A DNA stretch of 10,577 nucleotides from an uncultured Oscillospiraceae bacterium. GTDB taxonomy: Bacteria > Bacillota > Clostridia > Oscillospirales > Acutalibacteraceae. The stretch covers positions 40,224-50,800 of the forward strand of contig CAJUSM010000012.1 of NCBI GenBank assembly GCA_910588935.1. The letters run 5' to 3'. This document shows positions 5,313 to 10,577 of this stretch, in pieces. How positions within the stretch are numbered: the stretch's first letter is position 1; each line of letters opens with the position of its first letter. The translations under genes were made by a program, and so were the position numbers. The notes beneath the pieces are model-generated. The model worked only from the letters and a program-made list of their open reading frames with translations. It was not told the origin of the DNA and made no database searches.

Positions 5313-6719
5313 TTATGCCTTTGGTTCCTTCCCTTCCACCTTGGGCATACTCTTCCCCATGGCCGCAATGGCAATGGCCACCAGGGGGTTCAGCCACCCA
5401 AAGAAGGTAAAGGGCCCGTACTGCCAGGCGGAAACCCCCAGGGCATTTTCCGTAAAGCCCGCCCCAGTACTATAGGGCACAATGCCGCCGAATACAGTTC
5501 CCGCGTCCTCTAAGGCCCGGCTTAAGTTTTGGGGCTTTAGCCCCCGCTCCCGATACAGAGGGCGGAACAGCCGCCCGGTCATAATAATGGCTACATACTG
5601 CTGCCCAGTGCCCAGCAGAACACCCCAGGCGGTGAGAATGGTTGCAATCACCAGCCCCTTGTCCGATTTTACACGGGCTACCACCTTTTCTAAAATAGAG
5701 CCTGCCATACCGGTGCGCTCAAAAATTCCTGCAAAGCTTAGGGCAATGATCATAAGGGCCACTGTGCGCATCATGCTCATAATCCCGCCCCGGTTCAGCA
5801 GGGTGTCCACCTGGGCCACGCCGGTTTCGGCGGAAAAGCCATTCATCATCCCGCCCAGCAGCGCCTCAAAGCCTGTCCCCTGGAGGGTTAGGGCGGCCAG
5901 TATCCCCAGCAGCGCCGCTCCCAAAAGCCCAGGCAAGGCCGGAATCCGGAAAATTACCATAACAATAACCAGCAGGGGCGGCAGCAGCAACACAGGATGT
6001 ATGGTGAACTCCTTGCCGAGAGCCCCCAGAGTGGCCTGCACATCCCCTCCGTCGCCGGCGCCATTGGCAAACACAAAGCCCAGCACCCCATAAATAAGGA
6101 TACAGATTAGGTAAGTGGGGGTAGTGGTCATCATCATGTGGCGGATATGGTCGAACACATTGGTGTCAGAGACCGAGGGGGCCAGGTTGGTAGTGTCAGA
6201 GAGAGGGGACATTTTGTCGCCAAAATACGCGCCGGAAACCACCGCGCCCACCGTGATTGCCGAAGGAATGCCCAGGGCCTCCCCAATGCCAAAAAGGGCC
6301 ACCCCCACTGTGCCAATGGTAGAAAGAGAACTGCCAATGGCCAAGGAAACCAGCGAGCAGAGCAGCAAAGCCGTAACCAGAAAGAACCGGGGGGAAATAA
6401 TTTGCAGGCCATAGTACACCATTGTAGGAATAATTCCCCCAGCCATCCAGGCCGCGATTAGAATACCAATGGACATAATAATTAGCAGGGCGGGAAGGGC
6501 GGGCTGGATGGCGTCTGTAATGCCGTCCATCATTTCCTGCCAAGAAAAGCCGTGGGCCGCCCCCACGGCAGCAGCCAAAACCGCGGCGGCCAGCAGAGGA
6601 ATATGGGGCGCGGAGCCCAGCAAGGCAGTAAACGAGACCACCAAAAGGATTAGCAGGACAAAAACGGCTGCCGCCAAGGGGAAACCTACAGGGCGGGCAG
6701 TTTTTTTCGGCTGGTTCAT
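5313..6719 (-). CDS. nhaC: NhaC-family Na+/H+ (or malate/lactate-type) antiporter
   Basis: The 468-residue inner-membrane protein has about a dozen hydrophobic segments and the NhaC hallmarks. These are SLAIGSSLSTIGTVGVAL (about 125-142), the strongly conserved SGAYFGDKMSPLSDTTNLAP (162-181), GTGQQYVAIIMTGRLF in the second half, and SRALEDAGTVFGGIVPYSTGAGF near the end. NhaC proteins exchange Na+ for H+. Close relatives such as Bacillus MleN couple malate/lactate exchange to Na+/H+ movement, so the substrate cannot be fixed from sequence. ATG 6719 is chosen because AGGAGG lies nine bases upstream and the hydrophobic part begins soon after; the frame stays open upstream to 6926 but runs through the promoter. 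It is a single-gene unit with its own promoter, a palindromic site over the -10 and a strong terminator. Confidence 0.92.
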   Translation of the reverse strand: MNQPKKTARPVGFPLAAAVFVLLILLVVSFTALLGSAPHIPLLAAAVLAAAVGAAHGFSWQEMMDGITDAIQPALPALLIIMSIGILIAAWMAGGIIPTMVYYGLQIISPRFFLVTALLLCSLVSLAIGSSLSTIGTVGVALFGIGEALGIPSAITVGAVVSGAYFGDKMSPLSDTTNLAPSVSDTNVFDHIRHMMMTTTPTYLICILIYGVLGFVFANGAGDGGDVQATLGALGKEFTIHPVLLLPPLLVIVMVIFRIPALPGLLGAALLGILAALTLQGTGFEALLGGMMNGFSAETGVAQVDTLLNRGGIMSMMRTVALMIIALSFAGIFERTGMAGSILEKVVARVKSDKGLVIATILTAWGVLLGTGQQYVAIIMTGRLFRPLYRERGLKPQNLSRALEDAGTVFGGIVPYSTGAGFTENALGVSAWQYGPFTFFGWLNPLVAIAIAAMGKSMPKVEGKEPKA

Positions 6720-6746
6720 GGATGCTTGCCTCCTTGTTGTGATAAT

Positions 6747-6765
6747 GTATACTAAATTAGTATAC
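6747..6765. promoter_or_regulatory. 19-bp perfect palindrome, likely operator
   Basis: GTATACTAA-A-TTAGTATAC is a perfect inverted repeat with one central base. It covers the -10 of the antiporter promoter and extends to the expected transcription start, about 28 bases before the ATG. A dimeric repressor bound here would block RNA polymerase. The shape is compatible with GntR- or TetR-like operators; the regulator is not visible in the window. Confidence 0.6.
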
Positions 6766-6793
6766 CATTTCCAAAGCAAAAAAGCAATGGGAA
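6759..6793 (-). promoter_or_regulatory. Promoter of the NhaC-family gene
   Basis: On the minus strand, TTGCTT and TATACT (6759-6764) are separated by 17 bases. The -35 element lies at about 6782-6787 and is weak, while the -10 is good. The -10 lies inside the palindrome at 6747-6765. Confidence 0.55.
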
Positions 6794-6952
6794 AATTGCA
6801 GAAGAATCGCCTAATAAAGGACAAAACAAAAGGCAAGGCACAAAAGGAAAAGCTTGGCTCAACCATGCCGGCCATCCCCAAGCCTGGCCACATCCCCGCC
6901 CTGCTCTCTGTTATAGCTAAAAACATTACCTTAAATTCATCAAAAATCTACA

Positions 6953-6981
6953 TTGACATAAATTTAAGGGAGAGCTATAAT
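6953..6981 (+). promoter_or_regulatory. Perfect-consensus promoter of the ABC exporter operon
   Basis: TTGACA (6953-6958) and TATAAT (6976-6981) are 17 bases apart. Transcription should start near 6988. The leader of about 95 bases opens with the hairpin CCCTGC (6988-6993)/GCAGGG (7002-7007), then CCCGG (7008-7012)/CCGGG (7026-7030). The 6794-6952 stretch upstream shows no gene. Confidence 0.85.
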
Positions 6982-7082
6982 GATCTTCCCTGCCCAAAAA
7001 AGCAGGGCCCGGGTTACCGCGGCTTCCGGGACGTCATCAGCTCAAATACATCAGAATTGGGAAAATGAAAGGAGTGTTCTGC

Positions 7083-7871
7083 ATGATTGAAGTGAAAGAC
7101 CTGCGCAAGACTTTCCGCGTTGCCCGGCGGGAGGCTGGCTTTACCCAGGCGGTTAAGGCCCTTTTCCACCGGGACTACGATGATGTCCACGCCCTGGACG
7201 GCATCAGCTTTTCTGTAGCCGATGGGGAAATGATTGGGTATATTGGCCCAAACGGCGCGGGAAAAAGCAGCACCATCAAGATTCTCAGCGGCATTCTGAC
7301 CCCGGACAGCGGGATGTGTTCTGTAGATGGCAGAGTACCTTGGAAGCAGCGGGCCCGCCATGTGAAAGAAATTGGCGTGGTCTTTGGCCAGCGCAGCCAG
7401 CTTTGGTGGGATGTGCCGGTGGTAGATTCCTTTGAGCTTCTCAAAGAAATCTATGCTGTGCCAGGCCCGGTTTACCAAAAAAATCTCAAGGAGCTCTCCG
7501 AGCTTTTGGATCTGGGGGATATCATTCGTACCCCGGCCCGCCAGCTCTCCCTAGGCCAGCGTATGCGCTGCGAGATTGCGGGCTCCCTGCTCCATAACCC
7601 CAAAATCCTTTTTCTGGACGAGCCCACCATTGGCCTGGACGCGGTGTCCAAGCTGGCGGTTCGGGACTTTGTAAAGCGCCTGAACCAGGAGCGGGGCACC
7701 ACGGTTCTCCTTACCACCCATGATATGCAGGACATTGAGGCCCTGGCCTCTCGAATTATTCTCATCGGCAAGGGGCGGGTCCTGCTGGACGGCACCTTGG
7801 AGGACATCCACCGGGGCGGCGAGCACATTGACGAAACCTTGGCCCAGCTCTACAAGAAGTTCGATGTTTGA
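7083..7871 (+). CDS. ABC-2-type exporter, ATP-binding subunit
   Basis: This 262-residue ATPase has every expected motif: Walker A GPNGAGKSS (55-63), Q-loop FGQRSQLWWD (101-110), signature LSLGQRMR (155-162), Walker B ILFLDE (175-180), D-loop GLD and the switch histidine in TTHD (H213). The LSLGQRMR signature, the FGQRSQLWW Q-loop and the two-permease context match the COG4586 group, ATPases of poorly characterised ABC-2-type exporters. It powers export through the next two gene products at the cytoplasmic membrane; the substrate is unknown. ATG 7083 is chosen because AGGAG (7070-7074) is eight bases upstream and MIEVKDLRKTF is the usual family start; ATG 7065 is in frame but lacks a good site. 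It heads a three-gene operon with a ten-base gap to the first permease. Confidence 0.93.
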   Translation: MIEVKDLRKTFRVARREAGFTQAVKALFHRDYDDVHALDGISFSVADGEMIGYIGPNGAGKSSTIKILSGILTPDSGMCSVDGRVPWKQRARHVKEIGVVFGQRSQLWWDVPVVDSFELLKEIYAVPGPVYQKNLKELSELLDLGDIIRTPARQLSLGQRMRCEIAGSLLHNPKILFLDEPTIGLDAVSKLAVRDFVKRLNQERGTTVLLTTHDMQDIEALASRIILIGKGRVLLDGTLEDIHRGGEHIDETLAQLYKKFDV

Positions 7872-7881
7872 GGGCAGGGCC

Positions 7882-8685
7882 ATGAAAAAATACTTATCCT
7901 TTTTCCGCCTGCGGTTTACCATGGGCCTGCAGTACCGGGTGGCGGCTTGGGCCGGGGTGTTTACCCAGTTTTTCTGGGGAGCCATGCTGATTCTGTCCTT
8001 TAAAGCCTTTTATGAGAGCGACCCCTCGGCTTTTCCCATGAGCTTTCAGGCCACTTGCTCCTATTTTTGGCTGCAGCAGGCCCTGCTGGGCCTCATCAGC
8101 GTGGGGGCAATGGATGGCGAATTTTTCAACGTGATCTCCTCTGGCGATGTGTCCTACGAGCTGTGCCGGCCGGTGGATGTATACGGCATGTGGTTTTCCC
8201 GGTCGGCGGCCAGCCGCCTGGCCAATGCCCTGCTGCGCTGCGTGCCCGCCCTGGCGGTGGCCTTCTTCATCCCGGCCCCCTATGGGCTGATGGCTCCCCC
8301 CAGCTTGGGCACTTTTCTGAGCTTCCTCCTTTCCCTGGCTCTGGCCTTGGGAGTGGTCACGGCCCTGTGCATGATCGTCTACATGATTACCTTCCACACC
8401 ATTTCCCCCCGGGGTGTCCGGCTGATGGCCGTAGGCATCAGCGATTTTCTTGCTGGAGCCATTATCCCCCTGCCTTTCTTTCCAGAAAAGCTTCGGTGGT
8501 TTCTGGAGCTTCTCCCTTTTTCCGCTATGGAAAATGTGCCCCTGCGCATTTACACCGGAGACCTGGCCGGCCAGGAAATGGTCCGCCTTATGCTCCTCCA
8601 GCTTTTCTGGATTGGGGCCCTGGTTCTAATCGGCAAGCTGCTGGAGCAAAAAGAGCTGAAAAACGTGATTGTACAGGGAGGTTGA
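7882..8685 (+). CDS. ABC-2-type exporter permease, first subunit (COG4587-like)
   Basis: The 267-residue membrane protein has about six hydrophobic segments. It has the features of the ABC2_membrane_6 group: MKKYLSFFRLRFTMGLQYR before the first segment, an internal ISSGDVSYELCRPVD motif, and the characteristic terminal KNVIVQGG. The same GD/GEF-x-LCRP motif is found in the second permease, showing the two are ancient paralogs forming a heterodimeric channel with two ATPase copies. The start at 7882 is preceded by GAGGG; an in-frame ATG at 7864 overlaps the ATPase gene and would add six residues. The transported substrate cannot be inferred. Confidence 0.9.
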   Translation: MKKYLSFFRLRFTMGLQYRVAAWAGVFTQFFWGAMLILSFKAFYESDPSAFPMSFQATCSYFWLQQALLGLISVGAMDGEFFNVISSGDVSYELCRPVDVYGMWFSRSAASRLANALLRCVPALAVAFFIPAPYGLMAPPSLGTFLSFLLSLALALGVVTALCMIVYMITFHTISPRGVRLMAVGISDFLAGAIIPLPFFPEKLRWFLELLPFSAMENVPLRIYTGDLAGQEMVRLMLLQLFWIGALVLIGKLLEQKELKNVIVQGG

Positions 8686-8688
8686 ACC

Positions 8689-9468
8689 ATGCTGAAATTA
8701 TATGGAAAATATTTTGCCATCCACTTAAAGAGCGCCATGCAGTTTAAGGGCTCGTTTTTCGCCACGGTAATTGGTTCCTTCCTCACCTCCTTTACCGTTT
8801 TTCTGGGGATTTTCTTCATGTTTCAGCGTTTCCACGCCGTGGCGGGCTTCGCCTACGAGGAGGTTCTGCTCTGCTATGGCATTATGCTTATGGGCTTTTC
8901 TGTGGCCCAGATGTTTGCCGCGGGCTTTAAGGCATTCGATACCATGATTGCCAATGGGGAATTTGACCGGGTGCTCTGCCGGCCCCGAAACGAAATTTTT
9001 CAGGTACTGGCCTACCGGGTAGACTTTGTGCGCATTGGCCAGCTGCTCCAGGGCATTGTTATGCTGGTTTACGGCCTGCTCAGCTGCCATGTAGACTGGA
9101 ATTTTCCCCGGGTGTTCGCCGTCATTTTCATGATTATCGGCGGCTCGGTGCTCTTTTCCGCCATTTTCCTGCTGGATGGGGCCTTCGCCTTTTTCACGCT
9201 GAAGGGGCTGGAGTTTATGAATGTGTTCAGCTATGGGGCTATTGAGCACGGCAAGTATCCTATTGGCATTTACGGCAAGGGGATGCTTGCTTTCTGCACC
9301 TTTGTAGTTCCCTACGCCCTGATTCAGTACTACCCCCTGCTGTATGTGCTGGGCCGGTCCAAAAACCCGGTAAACATTTTCCTGCCGCTGATTGCCTGCC
9401 TGTTTGCGGCGCCTTGCTGGCTGTTCTGGCGGTTTGGGGTGAGCCGGTATAAGTCCACGGGTTCCTGA
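8689..9468 (+). CDS. ABC-2-type exporter permease, second subunit (COG3694-like)
   Basis: The 259-residue protein has about six membrane segments and the half-transporter motif ANGEFDRVLCRPRNEIFQVL, the counterpart of ISSGDVSYELCRP in the first permease. The late segment with VVPYALIQYYPLLYVLGR matches the end of the COG3694 family, where a 'PxxxxNYxP' type motif is usual. GGGAGG (8676-8681) lies seven bases before the ATG and the upstream gene stops three bases before it, so coupling is tight. No clear T-run terminator follows; the hairpin-rich repeat at 9488-9593 may serve instead. Confidence 0.9.
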   Translation: MLKLYGKYFAIHLKSAMQFKGSFFATVIGSFLTSFTVFLGIFFMFQRFHAVAGFAYEEVLLCYGIMLMGFSVAQMFAAGFKAFDTMIANGEFDRVLCRPRNEIFQVLAYRVDFVRIGQLLQGIVMLVYGLLSCHVDWNFPRVFAVIFMIIGGSVLFSAIFLLDGAFAFFTLKGLEFMNVFSYGAIEHGKYPIGIYGKGMLAFCTFVVPYALIQYYPLLYVLGRSKNPVNIFLPLIACLFAAPCWLFWRFGVSRYKSTGS

Positions 9469-9487
9469 CCGCATACGAACAACTTAC

Positions 9488-9532
9488 GATACATAAGCAG
9501 TGTCTAACGCCGAAAAGAAACAGTCGCGACAT
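9488..9532 (+). repeat. Left copy of inverted ~45-bp repeat
   Basis: The 45 bases match the reverse complement of 10332-10376 at 37 positions by eye. The core 29 bases (9504-9532, CTAACGCC...GTCGCGACAT) differ at only three, all transitions. The copy lies just after the exporter operon and before the acetyltransferase gene. It includes the palindrome GTCGCGAC (9523-9530). Confidence 0.8.
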
Positions 9533-9543
9533 AAAAGTTTCGT

Positions 9544-9593
9544 CAACCTTTGTAAAGGTTGTGGATTTTTAAGGCAGAGCCTTAGGAATCCAC
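9544..9593 (+). other. Two consecutive hairpins after the left repeat
   Basis: CAACCTTT (9544-9551) pairs with AAAGGTTG (9554-9561). Immediately afterwards a 15-bp arm (9561-9575, GTGGATT...AAGGC) pairs with 9579-9593, with two G-U wobbles and a three-base loop. The arms share base 9561, so both can form almost fully. No T run follows. They could weakly terminate the exporter transcript, protect its 3' end, or be part of the repeat element. Confidence 0.6.
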
Positions 9594-9676
9594 AGGCCCT
9601 AAATAATCAAAAATATTGCGGGATGTAATCCCCAAAAAACCTTCCCTGCAAATGAAACCCAGAAAGGAGCACCCCC

Positions 9677-10183
9677 ATGCCAACAACCCAAGACCTAATC
9701 CTTCGCAAGGCCCGTTTCGACGACTGGCCCGCCATCTACCACAACGTCTGGTCACGGCCGGAAAGCTTCCGCTACATGCTCCTGGAAACCACCGGCAGCG
9801 AGCCAGAGGCCCAGGAGCGCATTCGCCGCACCATAGAGTTCCAGAAGGACCGCCACGCTTATTTTGTCTGCCTGAAATCCACTGGCCAGGCCATTGGATT
9901 CACGGGCATTGCCCCCCTGGAAGAGGGGGAGTGGGAGGAAACCGGCATTTGCCTGGGCCCGGATTTCTGGGGCCGGGGCTATGGCTGGCAGGTGCTGCAA
10001 AGCCTGCTGGCCCTGGCCAAGGAACTGGGGGCCAAAACCTTCCGCTACTCTTCTTGGGAGGAAAACGCCGCCTCCCGGGCTTTGGCCGCTAAGGCCGGGT
10101 TTACCCAGTATGCCTCCCAGCCCTGCACCCGCCCCCGAGATGGCCAGGAATATGTGCTGCTGAAGTTCCGCAAGGCGTTGTAA
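9677..10183 (+). CDS. GNAT-family N-acetyltransferase (RimJ/RimL type)
   Basis: The 168-residue cytosolic enzyme follows the Acetyltransf_3 pattern. The start LILRKARFDDWPAIYHNVW is followed by a central strand QAIGFTGIAP, then the acetyl-CoA loop FWGRGYG (97-103) before the helix WQVLQSLLALAKELG. ENAASRALAAKAGF (129-142) is the conserved helix-turn near the active site, and the last strand holds EYVLLKF. Enzymes of this type acetylate amino groups of ribosomal protein N-termini, amino acids, drugs or small amines; the acceptor here is unknown. AAAGGAG lies about eight bases before the ATG. I see no strong promoter. The gene is a single-gene unit with its own terminator and is flanked by inverted repeats, so it might be a mobile or recently placed gene, though its base composition resembles its neighbours. 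Confidence 0.92.
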   Translation: MPTTQDLILRKARFDDWPAIYHNVWSRPESFRYMLLETTGSEPEAQERIRRTIEFQKDRHAYFVCLKSTGQAIGFTGIAPLEEGEWEETGICLGPDFWGRGYGWQVLQSLLALAKELGAKTFRYSSWEENAASRALAAKAGFTQYASQPCTRPRDGQEYVLLKFRKAL

Positions 10184-10199
10184 AGGATGTAATGAATGG

Positions 10200-10236
10200 A
10201 AAAGAGCCGGTCCCTGTGAGGGAGCGGCTCTTTTTT
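10200..10236 (+). terminator. Terminator of the acetyltransferase gene
   Basis: AAAAGAGCCG (10200-10209) pairs with CGGCTCTTTT (10225-10234), with an inner TCCC/GGGA pair and a T run to 10236. It starts 17 bases after the stop codon. Confidence 0.9.
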
Positions 10237-10303
10237 GGGATATTTCGAAAATTTAAGGGCTTTCGGGATTGCAGTCTCGCCTGCCGGCTCGGGTGCTGTG
10301 TGC

Positions 10304-10322
10304 CAGGGGCCTAACGCCCCTG
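10304..10322. other. Hairpin beside the right repeat
   Basis: CAGGGGC (10304-10310) pairs with GCCCCTG (10316-10322) around the loop CTAAC. The bases CTAACGCC at 10311-10318 are also the inverse of GGCGTTAG at 10353-10360 in the repeat, so a larger alternative hairpin is possible. Confidence 0.55.
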
Positions 10323-10331
10323 AACCGCGCA

Positions 10332-10376
10332 ATGTCGCGACCGTTTCTTCTTGGCGTTAGGAACTGCTCCTATATC
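10332..10376 (-). repeat. Right copy of inverted ~45-bp repeat
   Basis: This is the reverse-complement partner of 9488-9532 (37 of 45 bases by eye). It lies between the acetyltransferase terminator and the convergent permease gene. A further hairpin, CTTGGGG (10376-10382) with CCCCAAG (10389-10395), follows it without a T run. Confidence 0.8.
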
Positions 10377-10403
10377 TTGGGGACGTTCCCCCAAGCGCGG
10401 CGA

Positions 10404-10577
10404 TTATTCATGCCGCAGCGCGTCAATGGGGTTCAGGTTGGCCGCTTTTACCGATGGAATCAGGCCAAAAATAATCCCGATTACCATAGAGAACAGCACC
10501 CCCAGCAGAATGGCCGGCACGCTGATGGCCACAGGCGTCTGGGCCACGTTGGAAATCAGCTCTGCTATGCCAATGCC
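10404..10577 (-). CDS. FtsX/MacB-like ABC transporter permease, C-terminus (cut by window edge)
   Basis: The 57 residues visible before the stop (10404-10406) hold one membrane segment, VPAILLGVLFSMVIGIIFGLIP, followed by SVKAANLNPIDALRHE. The ending 'G-x2-P-x3-A-x2-L-x-P-x-x-ALR-x-E' is the signature end of FtsX-domain permeases of the MacB/LolC/YknZ type, which work with an ABC ATPase in export or mechanotransmission. The rest of the gene and its partners lie outside the window. Confidence 0.88.
   Translation of the reverse strand, partial: GIGIAELISNVAQTPVAISVPAILLGVLFSMVIGIIFGLIPSVKAANLNPIDALRHE

Noticed and set aside
5096..5410. Plus-strand frame spanning the end of the paralog cluster, the terminator and the nhaC 3' end
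   Set aside because: It starts at a TTG with no ribosome binding site and crosses a strong two-way terminator into the antiporter gene on the other strand.
6720..6926. N-terminal extension of the NhaC-family protein
   Set aside because: The extra 69 codons run through the promoter and palindrome. ATG 6719 has a proper AGGAGG and matches the usual family start.
6985..7064. Leader hairpins before the ABC exporter as a riboswitch
   Set aside because: The stems are short, match no riboswitch pattern I know, and there is no competing terminator before the gene.
9488..10376. Insertion sequence around the acetyltransferase
   Set aside because: No transposase frame is present and no direct target duplication is seen beside the inverted copies, so only a repeat pair is claimed.

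Overview
The window looks like a chromosomal piece of a moderately GC-rich Firmicute of class Clostridia, probably a gut Oscillospirales/Ruminococcaceae-type bacterium. The grounds are a SigH-like sigma factor, a secreted SLH-domain protein, strong AGGAGG-type ribosome binding sites, near-consensus sigma-A promoters with 17-bp spacers, U-tract hairpin terminators, and a COG4586/4587/3694-type ABC exporter. This placement is inferred from gene content, not from any search.

Layout: (1) 1-140, minus: N-terminus of a zinc-ribbon protein, cut by the window edge. Its promoter is divergent from the next operon. (2) 398-1346, plus: a SigH-like sigma-70 factor overlapping a small double zinc-ribbon protein, bounded by a strong promoter and a terminator. 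(3) 1406-2517, plus: a secreted protein with three SLH repeats, a Pro/Thr linker and a C-terminal Cys/His module. A long two-way hairpin separates it from (4) a convergent gamma-glutamylcyclotransferase-family gene (2522-3004, minus). (5) 3066-3314, minus: tRNA-Leu(CAG) with a perfect-consensus promoter and its own terminator. (6) 3510-5308, plus: a promoter followed by three tandem related genes for small membrane-anchored proteins of unknown function. The first is a frameshifted, truncated remnant, the second is intact, and the third has its best RBS/ATG out of frame with its body. (7) 5313-6719, minus: an NhaC-family antiporter with a 19-bp perfect palindrome over its promoter. (8) 6953-9468, plus: a perfect-consensus promoter driving a three-gene ABC-2-type exporter (ATPase plus two permeases). 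(9) 9488-10376: a GNAT acetyltransferase between two inverted copies of a ~45-bp repeat, each next to hairpin-forming DNA. (10) 10404 to the end, minus: C-terminus of an FtsX/MacB-like permease.

Most of the window is ordinary housekeeping and accessory chromosome. The least explained parts are the paralogous membrane-protein cluster (3592-5099), where two of three copies show an apparent one-base loss, and the inverted structured repeat around the acetyltransferase. I saw no CRISPR array, transposase, phage gene, toxin-antitoxin pair or recognised defence system.
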